A DNA stretch of 64,000 bases from Burkholderiales bacterium (GCA_017880775.1 JADGRQ010000020.1:1-64000), one strand, 5' to 3'. Shown: positions 1-13,221, counted from the stretch's first letter. The notes: a model not told the origin generated them from the letters alone. A program made the numbers and translations.

Positions 1-1
1 A

Positions 2-1021
2 TGCCGCGGCCGAGCCTGCGACGACGACGTAACGCGCGACCCGCAGCTTGCGCCGGGTCGCTTCGAGACGCGAGGGCTGTTCCATGACGATCCCTTTTGC
101 ATCGGCATCTCGGGCAGCTTCACGCCCGAGGTCGGCCTCGAATACCTGGCGCAGGCCGATTTCGTCGTCGCGGTAGGCTGTTCGCTCGCCTTCCACGCGG
201 GCGGCGGCGGCCAGCTCTGGCCGAAGGCGAAGATGCTGCAGGTCGATATCGACCCCGTCGCCCTCAGTCAGGGCCAGGAAGTGGCGCGTCATCACTTGCG
301 AGCCGACGCGCGCCTGGGCGTCGAGGCATTGACGGCGGCGATGACGGAAGAACTGCGGCCCCGCGACCGAAGCTGGCGCAGCGATGCGATGGCTGCGCGC
401 ATCCGCGATTCGAAGCCCGACAGCCACACGTTCGAGATCGAGCCGGGCCTGCTCGACCCGCGCCACGTGGTCGAAGCGCTGGAAGAGGCTTTGCCGCACG
501 AATGGGAGATGGTGAACTCGGGAGGCCACTGCTCATGGTTCTTCGCGCAGATGCCCTCGCGTCCGCAGGAAAAGTTCCTCACCATCCGCGAGTTCGGCGC
601 GATCGGCAACGGCATCTCGTTCGCCATGGGGGTGGCCGCCGCGCGCCCGGATCGAACCGTGGTGCTGTTCGACGGCGACGGCAGCCTGATGATGCATGTG
701 CAGGAGCTTGAAACCATCAAGCGCCACCGGCTGAACATCCTGATCGTGGTGATCAACGATGGCGCGTATGGGTCGGAAGTGCACAAGCTCCGCTCGGAGG
801 GGATGCCCGAGGATGGGGCGGTGTTCGGCTATTGCGATTTCGCCGGCATCGCGCGCGGATTCGGGCTACCGGGAAAGACGGTCAAGAATCTGGACGACCT
901 GCCGAAGTTCGTGGCGGAGTTCGCCGCAAGCGGCGGTGCCGCGGTCTGGGACTTTCACGTCTCGGACAAGGTCGTGTCACCGACTATACGCCGCGCCCAT
1001 CCTCACCCTGCCAAGAAATAG
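2..1021 (+). CDS. Thiamine-pyrophosphate-dependent enzyme (acetolactate synthase/benzoylformate decarboxylase-like), C-terminal part, truncated by window start
   Basis: Frame 2 is open from the window edge to TAG at 1019-1021; contains EFGAIGNGISFAMGVAAARPDRTVVLFDGDGSLMMHVQELETIKRHRLNILIVVINDGAYG, the TPP-binding GDG...N motif. Confidence 0.88.
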   Translation, partial: CRGRACDDDVTRDPQLAPGRFETRGLFHDDPFCIGISGSFTPEVGLEYLAQADFVVAVGCSLAFHAGGGGQLWPKAKMLQVDIDPVALSQGQEVARHHLRADARLGVEALTAAMTEELRPRDRSWRSDAMAARIRDSKPDSHTFEIEPGLLDPRHVVEALEEALPHEWEMVNSGGHCSWFFAQMPSRPQEKFLTIREFGAIGNGISFAMGVAAARPDRTVVLFDGDGSLMMHVQELETIKRHRLNILIVVINDGAYGSEVHKLRSEGMPEDGAVFGYCDFAGIARGFGLPGKTVKNLDDLPKFVAEFAASGGAAVWDFHVSDKVVSPTIRRAHPHPAKK

Positions 1022-3070
<2,049 letters not shown>

Positions 3071-3105
3071 TTATAGGCTCAGAAAGAGTTCACAGGCGGT
3101 ATATT

Positions 3106-3119
3106 ACTGACCGGTCAGT
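3106..3119. promoter_or_regulatory. Candidate TetR-family operator, perfect 14-bp palindrome
   Basis: ACTGACCGGTCAGT is fully self-complementary and lies 17 bp before the TetR-family gene at 3137. Confidence 0.7.
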
Positions 3120-3136
3120 TAGTTTATAATTTAACA

Positions 3137-3808
3137 ATGAACGCACCCGCCGAACCCAAGCAGCAGCCCCGCTGGACGCGCCGCAAGGATGCGCGCCCGG
3201 AGGAGATTTCGGCCGCTGCGCTCGATCTGTTCGTCGAGCGCGGCTACGCCGGCACGCGATTGGACGACGTAGCCACGCGCGCCGGTGTGAGCAAGGGCAC
3301 CGTCTATCTTTACTTCGCCAGCAAGGAAGACCTGTTCAAGGCGGTGGTGCGCGAAGGGCTGGTTTCCCCGATCACCGAATTTCGCAACGAGGTGCTCGAG
3401 CAGTACCAGGGCAGCACGTTCGAACTGCTGCGCCTGCTGGTCTACGGCTGGTGGGAGCGCATCGGGGCGACGCGCATCTCGGGCATCCCGAAACTGATCG
3501 TCGCCGAATCGCGCAACTTTCCCGAAATCGCGAAGTTCTACCTCGAAGAGGTGGTCAAACCCGGGCAGGCGGTGCTCGAGGCGATCGTGGCGCGCGGTAT
3601 CGCGAGCGGGGAATTCCGTCGAGTCGATCCGCACGACACCGGAACGCTGCTGATTGCACCGCTGCTGCTCATCGCCCTTTGGCGAAATTCGCTCGGGCAT
3701 TACCAGCCGGGTGCGATCGACGCCAAGCGCATTCTCGATGCGCACCTCGAGATGGTCCGTCATGCGCTGGCGGCAACGCCGGCGCGTGCCCGCAAGGCTT
3801 CTTCCTGA
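3137..3808 (+). CDS. TetR/AcrR family transcriptional regulator
   Basis: N-terminal HTH: ISAAALDLFVERGYAGTRLDDVATRAGVSKGTVYLYFASKEDLFKAVV. Confidence 0.95.
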   Translation: MNAPAEPKQQPRWTRRKDARPEEISAAALDLFVERGYAGTRLDDVATRAGVSKGTVYLYFASKEDLFKAVVREGLVSPITEFRNEVLEQYQGSTFELLRLLVYGWWERIGATRISGIPKLIVAESRNFPEIAKFYLEEVVKPGQAVLEAIVARGIASGEFRRVDPHDTGTLLIAPLLLIALWRNSLGHYQPGAIDAKRILDAHLEMVRHALAATPARARKASS

Positions 3809-3818
3809 AGGCCCGGCC

Positions 3819-4973
3819 ATGTCTGCCTCCGTACGACGTTCACTCCTCCTCACGTTGCTGGCGCTCGCCGCGGGTTCTGTCCTGTTCGTCGGAGTCGCCA
3901 GCGTGCGCAGCAAGACTGCCGACACCGCCACGGCGGCCGACGCGCAGAAGGTCACGCTCGAGTTCCTGCCCGCCGACCTGCTTATGCTCAAGCCGGCCGC
4001 GCTGGTGCGCACCCTCCCCCTCACCGGCACGCTCGCCGCGCTCAACGAGGCAACGCTGAAGGCCAAGGTCGCCGGGGAGCTGGTCGAGCTCAGCGTGCGC
4101 GAAGGCGAGAGCGTGAAGCGCGGACAGACGCTGGCGCGCATCGACCAGACCGAGGTACTGGCGCGCGTCGCGGCGCGCAAGGCTGATGTCGCAGCCGCGC
4201 GGGCACAACTGGTCTGGGCCGAGAAGAACCGCAACACGCAGAAAGCGCTGCTCGACAAGAGCTTCATCTCGCAGAACGCGTTCGACAACGTGCAGAGCAG
4301 CCATGACGTCGCGATCGCCAAGCTGGGCGCTGCCGAGGCGGACCTGGTGATGGCGCAGAAATCGCTGGGCGACTCGGTGCTGGTGGCACCGATGAACGGC
4401 ATCGTCGCCCAGCGCCACGCGCAGCCCGGCGAACGCGTGCCGCTCGATGCGAAGGTCATCACCGTCGTCGATCTCACGCGCCTCGAACTGGCTGCATCTG
4501 TGCCCGCCGCAAACATCGCCCAGGTAAGGATCGGTCAGTCGGTGGGGTTTCGCGTGGACGGCTTCGGTGAACGCGAGTTTTCCGGACGCATCGAGCGCAT
4601 CAATCCCGCCACCACGGCCGGATCGCGTGCCATCACCGTATACGCGGTGATCGACAATCCGCAGAGCGTACTGCGCTCCGGATTGTTCGCCCAGGGCGGC
4701 GTGATCCTCGAGCGTATCGAGAACGCGCTTGCGATGCCGGCTTCCGCGCTGCGCGAGGAAGCCGGCCAGAGCTTCGTGTATGTGATCGAAGGCGGGACGC
4801 TGCGCAAGCGAATCGTGAAAGCGGGCGCAGGCGACGGCGCGGGCAACCTGCCGGTGCTCGAAGGCTTGCGCGAAGGCGACGTCATCGTCCGCCACAACCT
4901 CGGCCTGTTGCGCGACGGCGCGGCGGTGCGAATCGCGCAGTCCGCATCCGGGTCCGCGCCCGCGCCACGCTGA
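3819..4973 (+). CDS. RND efflux periplasmic adaptor (membrane fusion protein)
   Basis: Start MSASVRRSLLLTLLAL; lipoyl/hairpin region VAGELVELSVREGESVKRGQTLARID...VLVAPMNGIVAQRHAQPGERV. Confidence 0.93.
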   Translation: MSASVRRSLLLTLLALAAGSVLFVGVASVRSKTADTATAADAQKVTLEFLPADLLMLKPAALVRTLPLTGTLAALNEATLKAKVAGELVELSVREGESVKRGQTLARIDQTEVLARVAARKADVAAARAQLVWAEKNRNTQKALLDKSFISQNAFDNVQSSHDVAIAKLGAAEADLVMAQKSLGDSVLVAPMNGIVAQRHAQPGERVPLDAKVITVVDLTRLELAASVPAANIAQVRIGQSVGFRVDGFGEREFSGRIERINPATTAGSRAITVYAVIDNPQSVLRSGLFAQGGVILERIENALAMPASALREEAGQSFVYVIEGGTLRKRIVKAGAGDGAGNLPVLEGLREGDVIVRHNLGLLRDGAAVRIAQSASGSAPAPR

Positions 4974-4987
4974 GGAGCCCTCGAACG

Positions 4988-7900
4988 ATGTGGATCACGC
5001 GCGTCTGCATCCAGAATCCGGTTTTCGCGACCATGATGATGGCCGCGCTCCTGGTGTTGGGCCTGTTTTCCTACAGCCGGCTGCCGGTCGAGCAGTTTCC
5101 CGACGTGAGCTTCCCCGTGGTGGTGGTGACCACCGAGTTTCCCGGCGCCGCCCCGGAGAACGTCGAGGAGGAAATCACGCGCAAGATCGAGGAATCGGTC
5201 AACACCATCAGCGGTATCAAGACGTTGTCGTCGCGCTCCTACGAGAGCCAGTCGGTGGTGATCGTCGAATTCGACCTCAACGTCGACCCGAAGCTCGCGG
5301 CACAGGACGTGCGCGAGAAGATTGCGCTGATCCGGCCGAGCTTCCGCGACGAAATCAAAGAATCGCGGGTCTCGCGCTTCAACCCGGACGATCTGCCGAT
5401 CGTGTCGGTCGCCGTGACCTCGCCCAGCCGTTCGCTGCGCGACCTGACCACACTTGCCGATCAGGTGATCAAGAAGCGGTTGGAGAATGTCGGCGGCGTG
5501 GGGCAGGGCACGCTGGTCGGCGGGGTGAAGCGCGAGATCAAGGTGGTCCTCAAGCCCGAGGACATGGAGGCGCAGAAGATCGGCGCCGATCAGGTCATCC
5601 AGGCACTGCGCACCGAGAACCAGGACCTTCCCGCCGGCAGTCTGGTCACCGGCGGCGACGAGCGCATCGTGCAGGTGAAGGCGCGCCTCGCCGACCCGCG
5701 CGATTTCCGCAGCCTGATCGTCGCGCGCCGCGGCGGCAAGGCGGTGACCCTGGGCTCGATTGCCGACATCGTCGACGGCGAGCAGGAGGAAGAAACCGCC
5801 GCGCTGGTGAACGGCAAGCGCGCGCTGTCGATCGACATCATCAAGGCGCAAGGGGAAAACACCATCGCGGTGGTGGACGGCGTGCGCCGCGTGGTGGCCG
5901 AGCTGCCGGGGCTGCTGCCCGCCGACGTCAAGCTCGACATCGTGCGCGACGCCTCGACCGGCATCCGCAACTCTGTGGCCGACGTGAAGGCGACGCTCAT
6001 CGAGGGGGCGTTGCTCACGGTGGCGATCGTATTCCTGTTCCTCGCTTCGTGGCGCAGCACGGTGATTACCGGGCTTACGCTGCCGATCGCGCTGATCGGT
6101 TCTTTCCTGTTCATCTACGCTTACGGCTTCACGCTCAACATGCTCACGCTGATGGCGCTATCGCTGTCGGTCGGCCTGCTGATCGACGACGCGATCGTGG
6201 TGCGCGAGAACATCGTGCGCCATGTTGCGCTGGGCAGCGACCATCGCACGGCGGCGCTCGACGGTACGCGCGAGATCGGCCTGGCCGTGCTCGCGACCAC
6301 CTTTTCCATCGTTGCGGTATTCCTGCCGGTGGGTTTCATGGGCGGGATCATCGGACGCTTTTTCCACCAGTTCGGGCTCACGGTGGTCGCGGCGGTGCTG
6401 ATCTCGATGTTCGTGTCGTTCACGCTGGACCCGATGCTGTCGTCGATCTGGCGCGACCCGCAGTCCGAAGGTCATTTCGGCAAGGACCCCCTCGGCCGCC
6501 TGCTCGCGTGGTTCCACCGGTTGATGGAGCGGTTCTCGGCGAGATACGAACGCCTGCTCGCATGGAGCCTCGCGCACCGCAAGACGGTGCTGTTGGTCGC
6601 GCTGGCGAGCTTCCTCGGCGCGTTTCCGCTGATGAATTTCCTCGGCTCGGAATTCGTGCCCGAGTCCGACCTCTCGGAGCTGCAGGTGCAGTTCAAGACA
6701 CCCGTCGGTTCCTCGCTCGCGCTGACGCAGGCCAAGGCCGAGCAGGTCGAGGCCGCGTTGCGCGAATTCCCGGAGGTGAAGCACACCTACGCGACGGTCA
6801 ATACGGGCGTCGTGCTGGGCAAGAACAGCGCCAACGTGTTCGTGCAACTGGTGCCGCGCAACGAGCGCAAACGCTCGCAGGGCGCCCTCAGCCAGCCGAT
6901 GCGCGAGCGCCTGTCGCGCATCGCGGGCATCGAGCTCACGCAGATCGGCGCATACAGGACCGTTTCCAGCGGCAAACCGGTGCAGGTCTCGCTGCTCGGC
7001 CAGGACCGCCAGGTTCTCGACGATCTTGCGCTCAAGGTCATGCAGGTGGTGCGGCAGGTGCCCGGCGCGGTCGACATCGAGTCGAGCAACCAGGCCGCCA
7101 AGCCCCAGGTGTCGGTCGAAGTCAAGCGTGAGCTCGCCTCCGACCTCGGCATCAGCGTCGGGCAGATCGCGGCCACCCTGCGCCCCCTGCTCGCGGGCCA
7201 GGCCATCGGCAACTGGCGCGCGCCGGACGACCAGTACTACGACGTGACGGTGCGCGTTTCGCGCAACGATCGCGCCCAGCCGGAGGACCTCGCGCGCGTC
7301 CCGCTCGCATCGAGCCAGCTCGACGCCAACGGCGCACCGCGCATGGTGCAGTTGCGCGAGGTCGCCAGCATGCGCGCCGACACGGGCGCGCAGCAGATCA
7401 ACCGCAAGGAGCAGTTGCGCGAGGTGCTGGTCTCCGGCAACGCCTACGGTCGTCCTGCGGGCGACGTCGCCAGCGACGTGAAGCGGCGCATGGAGGCGAT
7501 TGCGTTCCCGCCGGGCTACCGCTACCTGATGGGCGGCTCGTCGAAAGACATTCAGGAATCGATGAGCTACGCCGGCCAGGCGCTCGCCCTCGCGGTGATC
7601 TTCATCTACCTGATCCTCGCCTCGCAATTCGGCTCGTTCCTGCAGCCGATGGCGATCATGATGTCGCTGCCGCTGTCGCTGATCGGGGTCGTCATGGCCC
7701 TGCTGCTCGCGCGCTCGACGCTCAATATCTTCTCGATCATCGGCTTCATCATGCTGATGGGGCTGGTGACCAAGAACGCGATCCTGCTGGTCGATTTCAT
7801 CAACCACGCGCGCAAGGCCGGCAAACCGCGCACCGGTGCGGTGCTCGAGGCCGGCCGCGTGCGGCTGCGCCCGATCATGATGACGACACTGGCGATGATC

Positions 7901-8098
7901 TTCGGCATGCTGCCGCTCGCGCTCGGCCTGGGCGAGGGCGGCGAGCAGCGCTCGCCGATGGGACAGGCCGTAATCGGCGGGGTGATCACGTCGGGCCTGC
8001 TGACGCTGGTGGTGGTGCCCGTGATCTACACCTACCTCGACGACCTCGCCGACTGGGCGCGCCGGCTCGCGCGCGGGCGGAAGACGCACGCCGCATGA
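4988..8098 (+). CDS. RND (AcrB/HAE1-type) efflux transporter permease
   Basis: 1036 aa; [65 protein letters not shown]. Confidence 0.97.
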   Translation: MWITRVCIQNPVFATMMMAALLVLGLFSYSRLPVEQFPDVSFPVVVVTTEFPGAAPENVEEEITRKIEESVNTISGIKTLSSRSYESQSVVIVEFDLNVDPKLAAQDVREKIALIRPSFRDEIKESRVSRFNPDDLPIVSVAVTSPSRSLRDLTTLADQVIKKRLENVGGVGQGTLVGGVKREIKVVLKPEDMEAQKIGADQVIQALRTENQDLPAGSLVTGGDERIVQVKARLADPRDFRSLIVARRGGKAVTLGSIADIVDGEQEEETAALVNGKRALSIDIIKAQGENTIAVVDGVRRVVAELPGLLPADVKLDIVRDASTGIRNSVADVKATLIEGALLTVAIVFLFLASWRSTVITGLTLPIALIGSFLFIYAYGFTLNMLTLMALSLSVGLLIDDAIVVRENIVRHVALGSDHRTAALDGTREIGLAVLATTFSIVAVFLPVGFMGGIIGRFFHQFGLTVVAAVLISMFVSFTLDPMLSSIWRDPQSEGHFGKDPLGRLLAWFHRLMERFSARYERLLAWSLAHRKTVLLVALASFLGAFPLMNFLGSEFVPESDLSELQVQFKTPVGSSLALTQAKAEQVEAALREFPEVKHTYATVNTGVVLGKNSANVFVQLVPRNERKRSQGALSQPMRERLSRIAGIELTQIGAYRTVSSGKPVQVSLLGQDRQVLDDLALKVMQVVRQVPGAVDIESSNQAAKPQVSVEVKRELASDLGISVGQIAATLRPLLAGQAIGNWRAPDDQYYDVTVRVSRNDRAQPEDLARVPLASSQLDANGAPRMVQLREVASMRADTGAQQINRKEQLREVLVSGNAYGRPAGDVASDVKRRMEAIAFPPGYRYLMGGSSKDIQESMSYAGQALALAVIFIYLILASQFGSFLQPMAIMMSLPLSLIGVVMALLLARSTLNIFSIIGFIMLMGLVTKNAILLVDFINHARKAGKPRTGAVLEAGRVRLRPIMMTTLAMIFGMLPLALGLGEGGEQRSPMGQAVIGGVITSGLLTLVVVPVIYTYLDDLADWARRLARGRKTHAA

Positions 8099-8165
8099 AG
8101 CTCGAGCAAGGGCGGATAGGTTACAATTTCTCCCCTCCATCGCGCTGTCCCGCACTGCTCCGTCG

Positions 8166-8831
8166 ATGAATTTCGAACAAGCCCGCTTCAACATGGTCGA
8201 GCAGCAGATCCGCCCCTGGGAGGTTCTCGACCAGACGGTGCTCGATCTGCTGTACGCCGTGCCGCGCGAGGAGTTCGTGCCGCCGGCGTACGTGACGCTC
8301 GCGTTTTCCGACATGGAGATCCCCCTCGAGATTGGCGGCAAGACCGGCGAGAAAATGTGGGCGCCGAAGATCGAGGCGCGCGTGCTGCAGGCGCTGGCGG
8401 TGAAGAAATCCGAGCGCGTGCTCGAGGTCGGCACCGGCAGCGGCTATCTCACGGCGCTGCTCGCGCATCGCGCGGCGCACGTGCATTCGGTGGAAATCAA
8501 GCCTGCGCTGGCCGAATTCGGCCGCGCCAACCTGATGCGCCACGGCGCGGACAACGTAACGCTCGAGGTCGGCGATGGCGCGCGCGGCTGGGCGAAGCAC
8601 GCGCCCTACGACGTGATCGTGCTCACCGGCTCCACCCCCGTGCTGCCGGCTGCATTTCTCGAACAGCTCGCCGCGGGCGGCCGCCTGTTCGCCGTGGTCG
8701 GGGATGCGCCCGTGATGGTGGCGCGCGTGGTGACCTGCGCCGCGCCGGGAGCCTGCAGCGAACAGGACCTGTTCGAAACGCAGCTCGCGCCGCTCGTGAA
8801 CTGCGCGCAACCTGACCGCTTCCGTTTTTGA
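8166..8831 (+). CDS. Protein-L-isoaspartate O-methyltransferase family protein
   Basis: NMVEQQIRPWEVLDQTVLD; VLEVGTGSGYLTALLA; VGDGARGW. Confidence 0.92.
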   Translation: MNFEQARFNMVEQQIRPWEVLDQTVLDLLYAVPREEFVPPAYVTLAFSDMEIPLEIGGKTGEKMWAPKIEARVLQALAVKKSERVLEVGTGSGYLTALLAHRAAHVHSVEIKPALAEFGRANLMRHGADNVTLEVGDGARGWAKHAPYDVIVLTGSTPVLPAAFLEQLAAGGRLFAVVGDAPVMVARVVTCAAPGACSEQDLFETQLAPLVNCAQPDRFRF

Positions 8832-8868
8832 CCCGGCGCTGCCGGTTGACTGATTTCGGGTAAATGAC

Positions 8869-10203
8869 ATGAACCGCGGTATTCGCTTTGCCCTGCTGGT
8901 TGCGTCGTGTACGGCCGCGCAGGCGGTTGCCGCGACCGACCTAGTGGCGGTGTACCGCGACGCGCGTGCCTTCGATGCGCAGTACGCCGCGGCGCGCTTC
9001 GCGCTCGCGGCCGGTCGCGAGAAGTTGCCTCAGGGGCGCGCGCTGGTGCTGCCGACGCTCGGCCTGACTGCCGGCGACACGACGAGCCGCTTGGGCCTCA
9101 TCCCGTATGGGCCAACCCCGGTGCCTGAATCAGCGCGCAATTTCTACAACCGGAACTATCTGCTCAGCTTCAGCCAGCCGCTGTATCGCCCGCAGAACCT
9201 CATCCAGTACGACCAGTCGGAATACCAGGTCAGGCAGGCCGAGGCCACCTTCGGGCAGGCCGATCAGGACCTGATCGTGCGGGTCGTGCAGGCCTATGTG
9301 GATGTGCTCGGCGCACAGGAGACGCTCACCGTGGCGCGCGCGCAGACGATCGCCATTGGCGAGCAGCTTGCGCAGGCCAAGCGCAACTTCGAGGTGGGCA
9401 CCGCGACGATCACCGATACCCACGAGGCGCAGGCGCGCTTCGACCTGTCCTCGGCGCAGGAGATCACGGCGCAGAACGATCTCGACAACAAGTTGCGTGC
9501 ACTGCAGCAGATCACCGGCAAGCTCTACTCGGACCTGAAGCCGCTCAGGCACGACGTGAAGCTCTCGCCGCCCGATCCGAACAACATGCAGACGTGGACG
9601 GAACTGGCGGAGAAGCAGGGCTATCCGGTGCAGATCCAGGAAGCGGTGACCGAAATCGCCAAACTGCAGGCGAAATTCAGCAAGGCGGGGCACTACCCTA
9701 CGATCGACCTGGTGGCCACTTACGGGCAGACCCAGCAGACGGGCTCGACGATCACAGCTGCCAGTGCCCAGCTCAATCTGGGCTCGATCGGCGTGCAGCT
9801 CGCGCTGCCGCTCTATCAGGGCGGCGGGATCAGCTCGCGCGAGCGCGAGGCGGCTGCGCTGTACGAAAAATCGATGCAGGACCTCGAGAACGCGCGTCGA
9901 TCGATCGCTCTGACCTCGCAGCAGAGCTATCTTGGCGTGATCAGCGGCATCGCGCAGGTGGGCGCACTGGAGCAGGCGCTGGTGTCGAGCCAGAGCGCCC
10001 TCGAATCGAACAAGCTCGGCTATGAAGTCGGCGTGCGCATCAACATCGACGTGCTGAACGCGCAGCAGCAGGTGTTCACCACGCAGCGCGACCTCGCCCT
10101 GGCGCGCTACAACACGATCGTCAACCACTTCAAGCTCCGGGCGGCGGCCGCGGCGCTCAAGGAAGAAGACCTGCAAATCATGAACAGCGCGCTAACGCAG
10201 TAG
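8869..10203 (+). CDS. TolC-family outer membrane channel protein
   Basis: Signal peptide then DLVAVYRDARAFDAQYAAAR; duplicated helical repeats; IDVLNAQQQVFTTQRDLALARYN. Confidence 0.94.
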   Translation: MNRGIRFALLVASCTAAQAVAATDLVAVYRDARAFDAQYAAARFALAAGREKLPQGRALVLPTLGLTAGDTTSRLGLIPYGPTPVPESARNFYNRNYLLSFSQPLYRPQNLIQYDQSEYQVRQAEATFGQADQDLIVRVVQAYVDVLGAQETLTVARAQTIAIGEQLAQAKRNFEVGTATITDTHEAQARFDLSSAQEITAQNDLDNKLRALQQITGKLYSDLKPLRHDVKLSPPDPNNMQTWTELAEKQGYPVQIQEAVTEIAKLQAKFSKAGHYPTIDLVATYGQTQQTGSTITAASAQLNLGSIGVQLALPLYQGGGISSREREAAALYEKSMQDLENARRSIALTSQQSYLGVISGIAQVGALEQALVSSQSALESNKLGYEVGVRINIDVLNAQQQVFTTQRDLALARYNTIVNHFKLRAAAAALKEEDLQIMNSALTQ

Positions 10204-11466
10204 CGCTGCAATCGTCTCCAGCTGACGTCCGGTGGCGCCGCGATGGGCGGCGCACAGCTTGATCCCGGCTTCGCCCATTCGCGCTCGCCGCGCTGCATCG
10301 GCAATCAACGACAGCGCGGCTTCGATGACGCCCGCGGCGTGCGCTGCGCGCACCGCCGCGCCCGCTCCGAGCGCCGCCCGTGCGGCGTCGCTGAAGTTGT
10401 AGTCGCTCGGCCCCAGCACCACGGGCACTCCCTGCGCGAGCGGCTCGATCAGGTTCTGGCTGCCAAAGGGCAGCACGCTGCCGCCCATCACGACGACATC
10501 GGCGAGACCGTAGTAGAACGCCATCTCTCCCATCGTGTCGCCGAGCAGCACGTCAGCTTGCGAATCGGCGGCCCATGCGGCGGCGCCCGCGCTGCGGCGC
10601 GCGAGTGTGAGCCCGCGGCGCGCGATGAGGCCCGCCACCTCGTCGAAACGCCGCGGATGGCGCGGCACGATGACCAGCAGGCACGGTTTCGCGGCTTTCG
10701 CGCCGAGGGCATCGAGCAGCGCCGCCTCCTCGCCCTCGCGCGTGCTCGCCCACAGCAGCACCGGGCGAGCGCCGAGCGAGCGTTTCAATTGCGCGCCCCG
10801 GTGCGCCTGCGCGGCGTCGGGCAGCAGGTCGAACTTCAGGTTGCCGCTCACCTCCACGGTCCGGGCGCCGAGCGCGCGCAGGCGCCCCGCATCGGCTTCG
10901 GTTTGCGCGCACACGGCGTCGAGCGCCGCGAACGCGGGTCCGCTGAGCGCGCCGAACATCGCATAGCCGCGCGCGGATTTCTCCGACATGCGCGCGTTGG
11001 CAAGCGCCACCGGAATGCCATTCGCCTTGCAGCGCTCGATCAGGTTGAACCAGACCTCGGTTTCCATCAGCACCGCGAGCCGCGGCCGGAAAAACGCGAG
11101 GAAGCGGCGCACCGCGAACGGCGCATCCCAGGGCAGCCATGCGATGCGCGCTTCATTCCCCCAGATCTGCTCGAGCGCCTCGCGACCCGCGGCCGTCGAG
11201 CAGGTCGCGAGCAGCATTGCCCCGGGATGCCGCGCGAGTAGGCCGCGGGCGAGCGGCACGCTGGCGCGCGCCTCGCCTACTGAGACCGCGTGCACCCAGA
11301 TCACCGGACGGTCCACCGGCAGCGAATGAACGCCGAAGCGCTCGCCGATGCGCTCCCGATAGAGCGGTTCGCGCCGCGCGCGCAACAATAGCCGCAACAG
11401 CGCGATCGGCAGCGCGAGCCAGACCGCGACCGTGTAGGCGGCGCGCGCGAGCGCGCTCACAACCAT
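10192..11466 (-). CDS. waaA: 3-deoxy-D-manno-octulosonic acid transferase
   Basis: WVHAVSVGEARASVPLARGLL; METEVWFNLIERCKANGIPVALANARMSEKSARGY; GGSVLPFGSQNLIEPLAQGVPVVLGP. Confidence 0.95.
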   Translation of the reverse strand: MVVSALARAAYTVAVWLALPIALLRLLLRARREPLYRERIGERFGVHSLPVDRPVIWVHAVSVGEARASVPLARGLLARHPGAMLLATCSTAAGREALEQIWGNEARIAWLPWDAPFAVRRFLAFFRPRLAVLMETEVWFNLIERCKANGIPVALANARMSEKSARGYAMFGALSGPAFAALDAVCAQTEADAGRLRALGARTVEVSGNLKFDLLPDAAQAHRGAQLKRSLGARPVLLWASTREGEEAALLDALGAKAAKPCLLVIVPRHPRRFDEVAGLIARRGLTLARRSAGAAAWAADSQADVLLGDTMGEMAFYYGLADVVVMGGSVLPFGSQNLIEPLAQGVPVVLGPSDYNFSDAARAALGAGAAVRAAHAAGVIEAALSLIADAARRARMGEAGIKLCAAHRGATGRQLETIAALLR

Positions 11467-12395
11467 GCCTCGAGCACGGCACACACCTCATCGGCGGGCG
11501 GCGGCTTTCCCGGCGCCCCCAGGTTGCAAATGCGCGTTGCGCCATACAGGCCCGTGAGCGCGGGATCGGACCCGCAGTAGATGCCCGCCACCGGCGCGCC
11601 CAGTCCCACAGCGAGGTGCGTGAGCCCGGTGTCCACTCCGGCCACCGCACGCGCCTGCGCAAGCGTTGCCGCGAGCTGCGCGAGCTCCATGCGCTCCGGC
11701 ACGCGCGCATGCGCGAAGCCCGACGCGATCCGTGTGCAGCGCGCGCGCTCGGCTGCGCTGCCCCAAGGCAGCAGGCAGGCCAGCCCGCGCGCGCCGAGCC
11801 AACCGACCAGCTCGCGCCATCGCGCCTCGGGCCACAACTTATCGTCGCGACTGGTCATCGTGAGCAGCACTGCGAAAGACTCGCCGCCGGAAGCTGCGGC
11901 GGTGAAGCCGTAATCGACAGCATCCCCGGGCGCGACACCGAGCGCGGCGCACGCGAGCGCGCGGTTGCGCTCAACCGCATGCATGGCGGTCGCTACCGGG
12001 TGCCGCACGTCGTAGAAGCGCGCGGCCAGCGGCTCGCGCGCGCTGGCGGCATCGTAGCCGTGCGTCTCGCCGTGCGCGCTGGCCGCGATCAGCGCGCTTT
12101 TCACCAGTCCCTGCGTGTCGATCACGCACCCGTAGTGCTCGGCCGAGAGCGCGCGGCGAAACGCAGCCAGCTCACGCCACGTGGCCGGATCGTACAGGCG
12201 CGCGCGCCAGCGTCGCACAGCCACCGGAATCACCCGCCTCACGCACCGGTGCAGGCGCGCCACGTCCACGAACGATTCCTCCACCACCCAGTCGATCGAA
12301 GCGCCGGGCAGCGCGCGCAGCGCATCGCTCACCGCGGGGCCGTTGTGCACGATATCGCCGAGCGAAGAAGTCTTGACGAACAGGATCGAGGGCAT
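11457..12395 (-). CDS. waaC: Lipopolysaccharide heptosyltransferase I (GT9)
   Basis: MPSILFVKTSSLGDIVHNGPAVSDALRALPGASIDWVVEESF; VDTGLTHLAVGLGAPVAGIY. Confidence 0.94.
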   Translation of the reverse strand: MPSILFVKTSSLGDIVHNGPAVSDALRALPGASIDWVVEESFVDVARLHRCVRRVIPVAVRRWRARLYDPATWRELAAFRRALSAEHYGCVIDTQGLVKSALIAASAHGETHGYDAASAREPLAARFYDVRHPVATAMHAVERNRALACAALGVAPGDAVDYGFTAAASGGESFAVLLTMTSRDDKLWPEARWRELVGWLGARGLACLLPWGSAAERARCTRIASGFAHARVPERMELAQLAATLAQARAVAGVDTGLTHLAVGLGAPVAGIYCGSDPALTGLYGATRICNLGAPGKPPPADEVCAVLEAWL

Positions 12396-12438
12396 TGCGG
12401 CGGAACGCGGGGTCACGCTGGGATAGAATGAGGCCCCG

Positions 12439-13221
12439 TTGCACGGCGATTATAAGGTACGCAACTTGCCCGGCCGCGTCCCGCTCTCGGCGGTGCTCAT
12501 CACCCGGAACGCGGCGCACGCGATCGAACCCTGCCTCGCCAGCCTCGCGTTCGCCGACGAAATCCTGGTCGTTGATTCCGGCAGCAGCGATGCGACGCGC
12601 GCCATCGCCGAGCGCCACGGCGCGCGCGTGATCGAGAAGGACTGGCTCGGCTTCGGCAGGCAAAAGCAGTTCGCGGTGGACGAGGCGAAGCACGACTGGG
12701 TGCTGAGCGTGGACGCCGACGAGCGCGTCTCCGCGCCGCTCGCCGCGAGCATCCGCGCCGCGCTCGAGCATCCGGCGTCGCCGGTGTACCGCATGGCGCG
12801 CTGCAACCGCTTTCTCGGGCGCTGGCTGAGGCACGGCGAAGGCTATCCGGACTGGAGCCCGCGCCTGTTCGACCGGCGCAAGGCGCGCTGGAGCGACGAT
12901 CCGGTGCACGAAAAGGTCCTGTTCGCAGTGACGCCCGCGACGCTGGCGGGCGACCTGCTGCACGAATCGGCCGAGAATCTGGAGCAGTACCTCGCCAAGC
13001 AGAACCGCTACACCACGCTCGCGGCGCGCCAGCTCTACGAGCGCGGCGCGAGCGCCGGCGCCCTGCGGATGCTCGCCTCGCCCACCGTGCGCTTCGTCAA
13101 GTTCTACGTCGTGCGCCTGGGCTTCCTCGACGGGATGCCGGGACTGGTGCACATTGCGATCGGCTGCATGAACAGCTTCGTGAAATACGCCAAGCTCGCA
13201 GAGCTGCGGCGCGGCGCGTGA
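12439..13221 (+). CDS. Glycosyltransferase family 2, WaaE/KdtX-like LPS core
   Basis: VPLSAVLITRNAAHAIEPCLASLAFADEILVVDSGSSDATRAIAE; SVDADERVS; start is probably TTG/non-ATG. Confidence 0.9.
   Translation: MHGDYKVRNLPGRVPLSAVLITRNAAHAIEPCLASLAFADEILVVDSGSSDATRAIAERHGARVIEKDWLGFGRQKQFAVDEAKHDWVLSVDADERVSAPLAASIRAALEHPASPVYRMARCNRFLGRWLRHGEGYPDWSPRLFDRRKARWSDDPVHEKVLFAVTPATLAGDLLHESAENLEQYLAKQNRYTTLAARQLYERGASAGALRMLASPTVRFVKFYVVRLGFLDGMPGLVHIAIGCMNSFVKYAKLAELRRGA

Noticed and set aside
4535-5851. 438-aa minus-strand ORF spanning the MFP/RND junction
   Set aside because: Antisense to two well-supported genes; His/Asp/Leu-rich low-complexity translation.
6158-8434. 758-aa minus-strand ORF opposite the RND transporter
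   Set aside because: Low-complexity, Arg/His/Gln-rich translation antisense to a strongly supported RND gene; typical high-GC shadow ORF.
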